Assembly (NCBI GenBank): GCA_030374805.1
Contig: JARGSG010000196.1
Span: 1 to 64,000, forward strand
Source: Gracilaria gracilis
Taxonomy: Eukaryota > Rhodophyta > Florideophyceae > Gracilariales > Gracilariaceae
DNA: 64,000 nt
Direction of reading: 5' to 3'
Shown: in pieces, positions 56,026-64,000 of the stretch
Layout of the letters: every line of letters begins with the position of its first letter
Position numbering within the stretch: the first letter of the stretch is position 1
Translations under genes and position numbers: made by a program
The notes under the pieces: generated by a model
What the model was told of the DNA's origin: nothing
Seen by the model: only the letters and a program-made list of their open reading frames with translations
Databases searched by the model: none

Positions 56026-58611
56026 TTAATTACCTTTTCCCGGAGTTCCCTGGGATCGAGAACCCTTTTGGGAAACCCAATCGCGTTGTATCTTAAGATT
56101 TTCTGAATACAATTTATGAAACCTGTCGTTGATCTCCGTCATTCTTTTTCTCACGCCAATCATTTCTGCTTCCCATGAGTGCAGCTCCTCCGGTAAAGAA
56201 CATTTATCTTCTGATTTTAAAATCCCTCGTCCTGTTCGCGGGATGTTATCATTTTTTGCGGGATCCCGTCTCCCCAGTTCTTCCAGAAGCTGCCCCGCTG
56301 CCTCATCTACAGAAAAAGAAATCTCCTTATTATCAACAACCATGAGCTCTTCACCTTGTACATATTCAATCAGGGACATGTCTACCAGCAACACACCGAT
56401 GCGTCGGTCACCTTCATACACTGAATTGATAAATGCTTTTTGTAGCTTGTCTCGTGACGTGTTGGGCTCCATTAGCTTCCAGTAGTCGTACCTTCCATAC
56501 TCTTCCGCGTCATCTTCGACTAGTAGCGAAACGTTGAGGACTGCCTTCGTATCCTGTGGCCGGACCAGTCCAAAGGCGTGAACTTCTGAAAGGTTCGTTC
56601 TTCTTTGCGAAACACGCACTTCACCATCCTGGTTGATAAACATAATCTGAATCTTACCGTCACGAGCAGAAACACGTGTTGACCAGTATCCTCTTCGCAC
56701 AGCAACACGACGAAGCAAGAAGCCAAGTCGTGCTCCGTTCATACTGGTCGTAAATCCGCCTTGAACCATGAAGCTGGCGACATCTTTGAGCATAACAAGA
56801 TCACTGCAATTCAACTCGGTAGCACACCCAAACACTTCATCCACCAGAATCTTGACGTCTTCCGTACTCGAACCAGCTATTCTCCGTATTTCCTGAATAA
56901 ACTCCCATTTGCTAGGAAGCGATACAGCGAAACTAGAGAGCTCGTTCGAGCCGAGAATAAGTGATCGTGTCAGGTAGTCGTAGAAGCCGAACGAAACCTT
57001 GTCTTGTGAGAAGCCCTCCAACCAGGTAGCTCCCGCGAGAGTATCTCTGACAGAAATATGGTCCTTGTATTCTTCTTTTATGTACCTGTTCCAGGAGTTG
57101 AGAATATGCAGAAAGCGCTTAGCAACTGGTTTGTTCGCTCCCGCTTTCCCGACGGCACAACGATACAGTTTTGTTGTCAACCCATAAAAGGCCCCTGGTA
57201 CCTGACAGTCTACAAGCTTTGGCCATAGTTCCAAACCCTGTCTTAGGACAGGATCTGTTAAATAAGTATCGAGATCCTCAGAAGAACTGTACAAAAGCGA
57301 CCACTTCTGCGAAAGATTCACTTCTATCCCCCATCTTCCTGCAACTTCTTCTAAAACCAGTAATGTCTTCTCTGTAGGGTGTTGGTCACCATGAGAGTAC
57401 AGTGAGGGGTTCACATCCATTCTGTACAACAGATATCCAGTTCCGTCTTCCACGGCGAGAACGGCAGTTGCCCTATCCATTCCACGCAGAAATCCAAATA
57501 TCACCGTCATGAATTCATTGGCCCACCATGAAAACCTATAGAAAGACCCAATGTCTCCCATGTAGTGGGACACGGTTTTTCTCTGAGAGTTCCATATATC
57601 CTCAATATATATATTCCAGGCCGTGACCCTTAAGAAGAATAGTCGATCGTCGGTGCGCCCTGGCTTCTCAGCGTAATCCAAGCCCACTGGCACATGCACG
57701 AAGCTATCCATGATCAAAATAATTTCTAAGTTGTCCACTTCCTCAACTTCAGCAGAGACGTGAGGTTTTCCTGTAATCTTCATTTTCGAAAGTACGGAAA
57801 CAGCCCATTTCTTCATTTGCAGGTAGTCATTTCTCCAGTATCCCAAGTCCTCCGGCCAAAAACCACTGAGAATCATTCCTGCAATGCTGCTTATGACTTC
57901 ATCAATCGTGACATTTGCTCCTAAATCACCTAAGAGTCCGTAAATGGCATCATTTACTTCTACAGTTCCCCCTCCGAGTCGACCCAAAGAACGTTCCGCC
58001 TTCAACCACACACGAGACTCCAGGACCTCGTCTCCAATGTGGGCTGAAAGTTTGAGCACTGGAAAACAGGCATAAGGCAGGAGTCCATCATTGTACCATC
58101 CCAGAGAGTTCTCCCTTTTCTGGTCCTTCAGTCTTGTAGATATTACTTGATCGCACCAAAGAATAACGTACTTAACCCTGTTCGAGTGTCCCACAATGAC
58201 GTTCACAAGCGCTTCCTGGTCTCTATCAGACATCTTTGCAATCAAACGCTCGCCTTTTCTACTCCATTTACTCATTTCTTCATGCCTGTACGAGACTGCG
58301 AACACGTAAGTTTCAGTCAGTTCGAGAATATCCTCAACACTACCTGAGAAGCAGCAAGACTGTTCTCTTCTTTCCCATTCTGAGATGACTTTGATTGCAT
58401 CTTCACGTGTCGTGCGAATCTTTCGAGAAAGGCCTAGTGCGACCGCTTCCACACCTCTGGCCCCCACATTAATGTAGAGCTGATGTATTCCGGGCAGCGT
58501 GATCGGAGTGTCAAACCTTGATAGCCTTTCAGAAACACTACGGAAAGTTTCCAGAATTGTAGAACCTGCTGCGACTGCTGCTCCGAGAATTCTTTTTTCC
58601 TGTTTATTCAT
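56026..58611 (-). CDS. Orphan 861-residue protein, unbroken
   Basis: A single open frame from ATG 58611 (MNKQEKRILGAAVAAGSTIL) to a stop at 56026, between decayed transposons. The N-terminal 350 residues are mostly helical, and the middle (about 390-520) contains VSHYMGDIGSFYRFSWWANE, YSHGDQHPTEKTLLVLEEVA and WGIEVNLSQKWSLLYSSSED. The C terminus holds a basic, coiled-coil-like stretch (EAEMIGVRKRMTEINDRFHK). No signal peptide or transmembrane helix is evident. The GDQ...G.xxN..K spacing recalls viral polymerase motifs C and D only faintly, and convincing motifs A and B are missing. It could be an integrated viral gene, a TE-accessory gene or a lineage-specific host gene. No family is recognised. 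Intactness suggests youth or selection. Confidence 0.6.
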   Translation of the reverse strand: MNKQEKRILGAAVAAGSTILETFRSVSERLSRFDTPITLPGIHQLYINVGARGVEAVALGLSRKIRTTREDAIKVISEWERREQSCCFSGSVEDILELTETYVFAVSYRHEEMSKWSRKGERLIAKMSDRDQEALVNVIVGHSNRVKYVILWCDQVISTRLKDQKRENSLGWYNDGLLPYACFPVLKLSAHIGDEVLESRVWLKAERSLGRLGGGTVEVNDAIYGLLGDLGANVTIDEVISSIAGMILSGFWPEDLGYWRNDYLQMKKWAVSVLSKMKITGKPHVSAEVEEVDNLEIILIMDSFVHVPVGLDYAEKPGRTDDRLFFLRVTAWNIYIEDIWNSQRKTVSHYMGDIGSFYRFSWWANEFMTVIFGFLRGMDRATAVLAVEDGTGYLLYRMDVNPSLYSHGDQHPTEKTLLVLEEVAGRWGIEVNLSQKWSLLYSSSEDLDTYLTDPVLRQGLELWPKLVDCQVPGAFYGLTTKLYRCAVGKAGANKPVAKRFLHILNSWNRYIKEEYKDHISVRDTLAGATWLEGFSQDKVSFGFYDYLTRSLILGSNELSSFAVSLPSKWEFIQEIRRIAGSSTEDVKILVDEVFGCATELNCSDLVMLKDVASFMVQGGFTTSMNGARLGFLLRRVAVRRGYWSTRVSARDGKIQIMFINQDGEVRVSQRRTNLSEVHAFGLVRPQDTKAVLNVSLLVEDDAEEYGRYDYWKLMEPNTSRDKLQKAFINSVYEGDRRIGVLLVDMSLIEYVQGEELMVVDNKEISFSVDEAAGQLLEELGRRDPAKNDNIPRTGRGILKSEDKCSLPEELHSWEAEMIGVRKRMTEINDRFHKLYSENLKIQRDWVSQKGSRSQGTPGKGN

Positions 58612-58699
58612 GGTAATGGACAGACGTTCGCAAATAGATGAGCGAACGCATGTACGTGGTCGTTGTGGACCTTCTCTACTTTTAGGCTATTTGGGGATT

Positions 58700-60025
58700 C
58701 TGATGATCGTTGGCAACACCTATCCAAGAAAGATGGACTGAAGCAAAAAAAGGAAAAGTGTAGAAGATAGTTCCCAACGTTACATAAAACTGACGTTTTG
58801 GGGATAGGATCGGTTTGTGCCCACGGCGCTTATTTGGCGCTGTTGGTTTCGTGCATAGGTTTTGCATGTGGCGTGGGTCGTGTCCTATGCGTGCGTTTGT
58901 CTCGTGCACGTCTCTGCGTAGGTGTGCCGATGTCTCTGGGGATGCTCCGGACCTGCATTATGTCCATCGCTGCGGCATCCACGCTCATCAGCGACAACAT
59001 TTCGGGGCTAAACTTTATCTCTTTCCAAACATGATCTCAGTTCAACAGAATTCTTAATGACACAGGGCTATGACCCAAATGACCACGTGGCCCTCATGTA
59101 CCAAAAATGTAACCAGTATGCCAAAAACGAGCAAAGCTCTATGTTTAAAGCTGGATGCTACACAGTGACTCTTCTTCAGAAGTAGACTGCTAGATGCTTC
59201 CGATTGTAGGAACTTTGCTACTTGCTATGAACAGAAGGTTCATACGTACCTTGACAACCAGCCTGGCCAACGACGTGACGTCAGTCGTCGGTAGCTTTCC
59301 AGGACGCAGGTGCTCGGTTTCTATCCTTCGTCGAGAATACGGACAGCACCATAATTTATAGAGTATCTACTATACTAGGTGTGCTCGGTGAAAACGGCAG
59401 TGCTGTAAGCTTTGTAAAGATCGATCACTCCTAGTCTCTCCAATGATAGCGTGTGTAATTGCTTCGATATCCACACCCCAGAAATAGCACAAATGAATGT
59501 TCAAATGGCGTTCAAGAGGTTCAAAAGATATTCTGTCCCTGGTGTATTTCATCCATGTCTTTCAAGGAAGCTGTACTCACCACTCGAATGCGGTACATGA
59601 ACGCACGAAACACCGAGAGATTGCATGGACAGATACTTTCAGCGACATGCTGGCGTTTGGAAGGGGTCTGGCATTGGATTTGCGACGCACTGTGCAGATG
59701 GCTTTGTAGACGTGTTGTACACTTGAGAATTCCAGCAGCATGGAGATACTCCAAATGAAAGTAGGTGGTCCTGCATGTTTCGTGTTTTGGAGCCCTATGA
59801 GAATGTACGGTATGGGTGGAGGACGCATCGCGTCAGTCAGTGGAACAGTGTGAACGCACAAGCCATCGAAGACTTTTTTTTTCGCCTTGAGAGCGTTGTT
59901 GGACGAGGGAGGTATAACAAAAATGCACAATACACAAATTCACACTTAAGTGTAGACAATGGATACAGCATAGCTGGATTTTCAGTCAACTCATAGTAGT
60001 GAAGTAAGAAAGTTGGAAGTGTCTG
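58700..60025. other. Spacer, no supported gene
   Basis: Short frames only. A minus-strand stretch at 59552-59370 (RISFEPLERHLNIHLCYFWG) faintly resembles the pre-catalytic part of IS1595/Merlin-type transposases, but no catalytic residues follow. I see nothing else. Confidence 0.35.
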
Positions 60026-60029
60026 CGTG

Positions 60030-61616
60030 CTACTGGCGATACAGCTTGGCAATCATGTCAGCCATATACTCGGCAATCATAAACACGGACGCCATAGGTC
60101 CCGCCGACACTGGCAATTGCCTCAGCACTGACGAGTCCACCACACGAAGCGCTTGCACACCTCTGACACGAAGGCGCTCGTCCACCACTTCGCCCACCGA
60201 GCAGGCACCCACGAAGTGCGCGCCGGTATTCAGCTTGCGTTTGATCCACTCGTCCGTGATGACGCCGTCCGGTGGCTCTGTGAAGCTCATATTGAAGCGC
60301 GGCGGAAAGTGTTTATGAATGCTCACCAGCGCATTCACGCAGCGTCTGACGCGGCTCAGATCCGCGTCAGTACCCAGCAGGTTGTTCTGCACCAGCGGCG
60401 GCGACATTGGGTCGGCGTCGCGGATGCGCATATAGCCCTTAGACTCGGCGTTAGAATGGCAGTACGAATAAACCTCGGGAACATCCGGCCAGTATGGTAC
60501 AAAGCTACAGCCAAAGTAACCCGCCGAGCCAACGCGGCCGTTGGCAGCCGACACGGGCGTGCCCAGCACGCTAGGGCGGCCGCTCTCCCAGCGCGCGCGC
60601 TGCTCGGGGTCGTTGACGAGCGAGAAGTTGTTGACAGGCTCGTTGGGCACGCCGGTGTACACGGACGAGATGCCAAGCGAGGAGCGACACACGGTGTTGG
60701 CGCCCACTGGCAGCTCGAGCTCGGTGGTGACGTTGGCGGCGCGCAGCACGTCACGCGGCCCGATGCCCGACAGCTGCAGCAGCTTGGCGCTGCCGTACGG
60801 GCCCGCGGACAGGATGAGCTCGCGGCGCGCCAGGAAGCGGCGCGCCAAAGTGGTGTTTTGCGGCGTGGTCTGCAGCGCGTGCACGCCGGCCGCGCGCAGC
60901 CCGGCGCGGCCGCGGCGCAGGATGAGCTTGGTGGCCGTGACGTTCTGCACGAGGCGCAGGTTGTGGCGACAGGCGCCCGTGAGAAGCGGGGTGACGTACG
61001 CGCTGCACGCGTCGGTGCGACGCAGTTGGTGGTCGATGGTGAGACGGTTCTGCCACACGGCGCGGTGCACGCCATCCAGATGGCTGACGGACGGGCGGAA
61101 GCCCGCGCGCAGGGCGGCACGCACGTAGTGCGGCGCGTAGCGAAGGGGCTGTTGCGGCGGCGACACGGACAGCTGACGGTACGCGCGCTCGAAAAAGGGC
61201 GCGGCGGAGGCGGTGGTGAGGCCGTGGATGCCCCAATTGTCCACGGAGCCGTTGAGCGGCACGCTCCACTGCAGACCGGACACGGCGGAGGTGCCGCCCA
61301 GCGTGGCGCCCGTGATGACGTTGTGCGAGCGGTTGAGCGCCGGGTTGGGCAGCGAGTCGAAGCGCTCCAGCAGCTCGGGCGACGTCCACGTGGAGAAGAG
61401 CTTCCGCGGCGCGCGCACGAAGAACTCGGCGTCGGACGAGCGCGGCGCCGCGCGCTCCAGCAGCGTGATGCGGGCGTGCGGTAGCGACTGGCATAGACGC
61501 GCCGCCAGCGGGCAGCCCGCCGTGCCGGCGCCCACGATGACGATGTCGGCGGCGGCGGCGCGCGCGCGCGACGACAGTAGCAGCGGCAGTAGCGCGGAGA
61601 GTAGGATGGTAATCAT
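60030..61616 (-). CDS. Secreted GMC-family FAD oxidoreductase
   Basis: The 528-residue flavoprotein would oxidise an alcohol or related substrate, or act as a lyase. The start at 61616 is chosen because it gives a clear signal peptide (MITILLSALLPLLLSSRARA); the frame is open further upstream but without support. The FAD-binding VIVGAGTAGC follows immediately (GAGTAG, residues 29-34). GATLGGTSAVSGLQWSVPLN is the first GMC signature and LSAGPYGSAKLLQLSGIGP the second. The C-terminal active site keeps His467 (GAHFVGAC) and RVRGVQALRVVDSSVL, but the position of the usual second catalytic Asn/His is Gly506 (VSAGPMAS versus plant PGTNPQAT). Length and end resemble plant hydroxynitrile-lyase/HOTHEAD-like members. 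No introns. High GC, unlike the TE-rich DNA to its left. Substrate unknown. Confidence 0.88.
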   Translation of the reverse strand: MITILLSALLPLLLSSRARAAAADIVIVGAGTAGCPLAARLCQSLPHARITLLERAAPRSSDAEFFVRAPRKLFSTWTSPELLERFDSLPNPALNRSHNVITGATLGGTSAVSGLQWSVPLNGSVDNWGIHGLTTASAAPFFERAYRQLSVSPPQQPLRYAPHYVRAALRAGFRPSVSHLDGVHRAVWQNRLTIDHQLRRTDACSAYVTPLLTGACRHNLRLVQNVTATKLILRRGRAGLRAAGVHALQTTPQNTTLARRFLARRELILSAGPYGSAKLLQLSGIGPRDVLRAANVTTELELPVGANTVCRSSLGISSVYTGVPNEPVNNFSLVNDPEQRARWESGRPSVLGTPVSAANGRVGSAGYFGCSFVPYWPDVPEVYSYCHSNAESKGYMRIRDADPMSPPLVQNNLLGTDADLSRVRRCVNALVSIHKHFPPRFNMSFTEPPDGVITDEWIKRKLNTGAHFVGACSVGEVVDERLRVRGVQALRVVDSSVLRQLPVSAGPMASVFMIAEYMADMIAKLYRQ

Positions 61617-61911
61617 GTTGAAGGCGTCGGTGTGGACGAGCGGCGCGGACGCGCGCGTCGCTGAGGCGGACGCACGGGCGCAAGCGCGGCGCTTTAGTGC
61701 GGCGCGGCGATGCGCATATGCCTTGTGTGCTTTGTCGAGCGGGATTGCTGCGCATGGAGCTCGCGCGCGAGTGCGCACGTGGCGCCAGTGCGCGCGCGTG
61801 GCGCACGGGCGCAGCGGCGCGGCGGCGGGAGGAGCCGCGCCGCTTGCACGGCGCTTACTGCGGCGCGTCAACACGGCGCGCGAGAGGCGCTTTAGGGCGC
61901 AGCGGCGCGGC

Positions 61912-61984
61912 GCCGATTTAGCTCAGTTGGGAGAGCGCAAGACTGAAGTTCTTGAGGTCCTCAGTTCGATCCTGAGAGTCGGCA
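61912..61984 (+). tRNA. tRNA-Phe (GAA)
   Basis: 73 nt with all arms. The acceptor GCCGATT pairs with AGTCGGC, the D arm is GCTC/GAGC, and the anticodon stem CAAGA/TCTTG encloses CTGAAGT with anticodon GAA. The T arm is CTCAG-TTCGATC-CTGAG and the discriminator base is A. No intron. The A box (TAGCTCAGTTGG) and B box (GTTCGATCC) are present as internal pol III promoter. Confidence 0.97.
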
Positions 61985-61993
61985 CAGCGACGA

Positions 61994-62000
61994 GCTTTTT
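61994..62000 (+). terminator. Pol III oligo-T terminator
   Basis: A run of seven T starts 10 nt after the tRNA-Phe gene, the normal RNA polymerase III stop. Confidence 0.85.
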
Positions 62001-62112
62001 TTATTATGCGGCGAGTGCCACGCATGCACGTGTGTGCCACTAGGACATGTGTGATACGTTTACATGGAGTAGTACGTGTAGCGTTGTAAATGTTGTACGA
62101 CGTGTGCTACGG

Positions 62113-62856
62113 TTACAATTGTGCGCCCAGTTGCAAGGCGCTCATCGACGACTGCGCGGCGAGCGCCAGCCGCGGGCAAGGCGCACAGCACGTGAGCTCG
62201 CCGCGGCGGCGGCGACGGCGGCACTCGCGCCCGCTGCGGCCGCGCGCGCAGCGGCGGCGGCACTCACGCCCGGCGCTGCCGCGCGCACACACGCGCGCAC
62301 ACGCGCGGCAGCACGTGCCGAACGGCACGCCGATCGCCTGCGGCTGCAAGTCCGGCAGCTGCGGCTGCGCCAGCGCCGCCGGCGCCACGGCCGGCAGCTG
62401 CATGCGCTGCATGCGCTCGCGCACGCAGCGCACGTCGCCGCGCACCGGCGAGAACGGCAGCGCCGCCTGCCGCGAGACGGCGCCGATGGCGCCGGCGGCG
62501 GCGGCGGGCAGGTGAAGCGTGGCCACGTGCGAGACGACGAAGCGCGACGAGTGTTGCAGCGGCGTGGCGTCGTACACCGTGAAGCGCTGCGCGTGGTGCA
62601 GCGACGCGCCGCGCCGCCGTGACGGCGGCGGCGGTGGCGGCGGCGTGAGCGGCGCGTCGCACAGCACGCGCAGCCCGCTCTGCAGCGTGCAGCGCGTGGG
62701 CGTGGCGTGCGGGCACACGATGAGCGACGCGTGCGCTACGGCAGCGGCGGCGGCCAGCAGCCACGCGACGCACGTCACGGTGAGCAGCAGCGGCGGCGGC
62801 GACACGGGCGTGGACGATGGGAGTTTCATGACGCTGTGAACGGGGGATGGATGCAT
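62113..62856 (-). CDS. Secreted cysteine-rich protein, possibly HAP2-like N-terminal region
   Basis: Intronless frame of 247 residues from ATG 62856, or 238 from ATG 62829 (MKLPSSTPVSPPPLLL). The second start gives a signal peptide ending in AAAAVAHA. The mature part has CPHATPTRCTLQSGLRVLC, a proline run, FTVYDATPLQHSSRFVVSH, a single Cys, then VPFGTCCRACARVC and a repeated arginine/cysteine stretch (RGSAGRECRRR, RGRSGRECRRR). The order Cys pair near the N terminus, then G-x-C-C-x-x-C about 150 residues on, recalls the ectodomain start of the gamete fusogen HAP2/GCS1, but the match is weak and the rest of HAP2 is absent. An orphan extracellular protein is the safer reading. A TATA box lies 48 bp upstream, supporting this strand. 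Confidence 0.5.
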   Translation of the reverse strand: MHPSPVHSVMKLPSSTPVSPPPLLLTVTCVAWLLAAAAAVAHASLIVCPHATPTRCTLQSGLRVLCDAPLTPPPPPPPSRRRGASLHHAQRFTVYDATPLQHSSRFVVSHVATLHLPAAAAGAIGAVSRQAALPFSPVRGDVRCVRERMQRMQLPAVAPAALAQPQLPDLQPQAIGVPFGTCCRACARVCARGSAGRECRRRCARGRSGRECRRRRRRGELTCCAPCPRLALAAQSSMSALQLGAQL

Positions 62857-62903
62857 GAGCGCTGTCTCCGCTGAGACGGTACACGGTAGCAGCGGCGTGT
62901 GCG

Positions 62904-62911
62904 TTATATAG
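62904..62911 (-). promoter_or_regulatory. TATA box of the secreted protein gene
   Basis: TATATAAC on the minus strand, 48 bp before ATG 62856, in otherwise very GC-rich sequence. Confidence 0.6.
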
Positions 62912-62940
62912 CGCGCGCGCGTGCAGGCGCACTCGAGAGC

Positions 62941-62992
62941 GCGCTGCGCCATGGCGAGTGGTGAGCGCGCTGCGCCATGGCGAGTGGTGAGC
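62941..62992. repeat. 26-bp tandem repeat, two perfect copies
   Basis: The unit begins GCGCTGCGCCATGGCGAGTG; copies occupy 62941-62966 and 62967-62992. It lies just upstream of the TATA box of the minus-strand gene and may be a duplicated promoter element. Confidence 0.85.
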
Positions 62993-63183
62993 GCGCGGCC
63001 ATGGCGACGGCGGCATCGACGTGTTGGCCGTTTGTTTGCTTGATTGCCTGCTGGCAAAATCACGTGCTCAATTTGTGGAGTGTGGTGCGCCTCTCTTTGT
63101 GTGGCGCCTTGGTGCCAGCGTTGCGGGTGTTGTGACACAATGCTCCATCACACAACAGCAAACGTCGCTCGCAACTAGGAGTT

Positions 63184-63200
63184 GCTGCTGCTGCTGCTGC
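63184..63200 (+). repeat. CTG trinucleotide run
   Basis: (CTG) repeated between five and six times, a short microsatellite. Confidence 0.8.
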
Positions 63201-63361
63201 TCCATGGGAGCGGCGCATGCGCATTGCGCATGACGCGGTGCTTCACCTTCGTCCAACACACGCATCGCTGCTTCTGCCTTACACACTCCATCGCCACGTG
63301 CATTGCTGCCTTGCTCATGGCCAACCACCTTCCCGTTTTGCGTGTGCTTCATACAAGTTGC

Positions 63362-63368
63362 CTATAAA
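63362..63368 (+). promoter_or_regulatory. Candidate TATA box, plus strand
   Basis: CCTATAAAAGC about 85-100 bp before the ATGs at 63451 and 63463, both of which open only short frames (the longer reads MYHLLAQCNTHSAATVCRAR). A gene that starts here would need an intron or would run past the window. No product recognised. Confidence 0.35.
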
Positions 63369-64000
63369 AGCACTTGCACCTCGCTCCACTCTTATTCCTC
63401 ATACCAATCAACGCTTGCCATTGAGCAGCTCTCAGTGACAGTCCGCGTTGCATGTGCTACAATGTACCATCTACTTGCGCAATGTAACACACACAGCGCC
63501 GCAACGGTGTGCAGAGCTCGCTTGCGCCTTTCAAACGCGCTACGTTTCTGCGTGCTTTCGTCAAGGAGCCACAGCTGCGGGCGTACTGGCAGCCGGCGGC
63601 AGCTCAGTAGATGGTGCCGCTCTCCATTGTGATGCGCTCTTTCCGTCTGCTTTCGTACAAGTATGATGATAGTGTTATCAATTACGAGCAAGCGTTGCAC
63701 TTTGGAGACAAGACGGCAAAGTGTACATACCCAATAGTAGCTGCGACGATCACATGGACAAGATGGCCAACCTTATTAAGGGCCATTCAAAAAGACGCAC
63801 GCACAGCTATGTAAAATATTGGATACGTAGCGCTCCGGCTAGATACAGCTGTGCGTGAAGAGTGGCGATTCGTTCGCCAGCAGTGATGCGCACACGCGTA
63901 GTGCTGAATCGTTGACAGGGAGACGCGGGAAAGAAGAAAACCTTGCATTTTCTACTCATGATATTATATTCGAAGAACCTATTGTAAGAATAGTATTTAA

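Noticed and set aside
56026-58611. Reading the 861-residue protein as a viral RNA polymerase
   Set aside because: Only GDQ and a following G.xxN..K resemble polymerase motifs C and D. Motif B (SG..T...N) and a convincing motif A are missing, so I left it as an orphan.
59370-59930. IS1595/Merlin-type transposase remnant
   Set aside because: Only a faint resemblance in one short stretch, no catalytic residues and no termini.
60153-61484. 443-codon plus-strand frame opposite the GMC gene
   Set aside because: It is the complement of the GMC oxidoreductase in GC-rich DNA. The product is low-complexity Arg/Ala/Gly with no family, whereas the minus strand has all GMC signatures.
62047-62622. Plus-strand Arg/Ala-rich frame of 191 codons
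   Set aside because: Shadow frame caused by high GC. The opposite strand has a signal peptide and a TATA box.
1-64000. CRISPR arrays, bacterial operons, rRNA genes
   Set aside because: No regularly spaced direct repeats with unique spacers, no Shine-Dalgarno-led operons and no rRNA-like sequence were seen. The gene content is eukaryotic.

Overview
The window is eukaryotic nuclear DNA and is almost entirely a graveyard of mobile elements. A small GC-rich island with apparent host genes lies at the right end (about 60.0-64.0 kb). Evidence for a eukaryote: a tRNA-Phe with a pol III oligo-T stop, spliceosomal-type GT-AG introns, TATA boxes close to start codons, chromodomain Ty3/gypsy elements, a PAT-like DIRS element, pogo, PIF/Harbinger and piggyBac relatives, and a plant-like secreted GMC oxidoreductase. 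The sparse, intron-poor genes crowded between nested LTR elements recall a multicellular red alga such as Chondrus, but this is an inference from style and no marker gene proves it.

Layout. 1-1652: remnants of minus-strand LTR elements, including an LTR piece inverted relative to the next element. 1654-13660: chromovirus-like Ty3/gypsy element A on the plus strand (996-997 bp LTRs), broken. 13661-13926: a foldback element, then an LTR fragment and AT-rich DNA without a supported gene. 16231-22759: element E on the minus strand, with LTRs, primer site and polypurine tract but no recognisable pol (LARD-like). 23180-25235: a pogo-type DNA transposon with TA target sites. 25693-28771: two inverted 413-414 bp MITE copies around the 3' end of a third Ty3/gypsy element, F. 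28.9-31.3 kb: piggyBac-like and PIF/Harbinger-like transposase remnants. 32057-37830: PAT-like DIRS element with split direct repeats (A1-genes-B1-A2-B2). 38.2-52.0 kb: a second pogo-type transposase whose HTH coding sequence is split by the young, nearly whole Ty3/gypsy element B (40434-51835, minus strand, 5-bp target duplication GGCGG). 52.5-58.6 kb: a small probable two-exon gene, a DUF7869-like transposase-like gene and an unbroken 861-codon orphan gene. 60.0-64.0 kb: GMC oxidoreductase, tRNA-Phe(GAA), a TATA-driven secreted cysteine-rich protein, and a possible further promoter.

The most notable observation is a protein family encoded ANTISENSE to gag-pol, between the chromodomain and the 3' LTR, in all three Ty3/gypsy elements A, B and F. 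It keeps clear protein similarity (blocks such as SWDWRRR, SYCDRL, YDQYRLWFLPP, YFDPWE) and resembles nothing I can name. Elements A, B, E and F also share one polypurine tract motif (CTAAG[A/G]AGGGGGA). A and B carry two additional internal copies of it at corresponding places in pol, reminiscent of a central polypurine tract. A and E share an identical 14-nt primer-binding site, so E is probably mobilised by an A-like relative.
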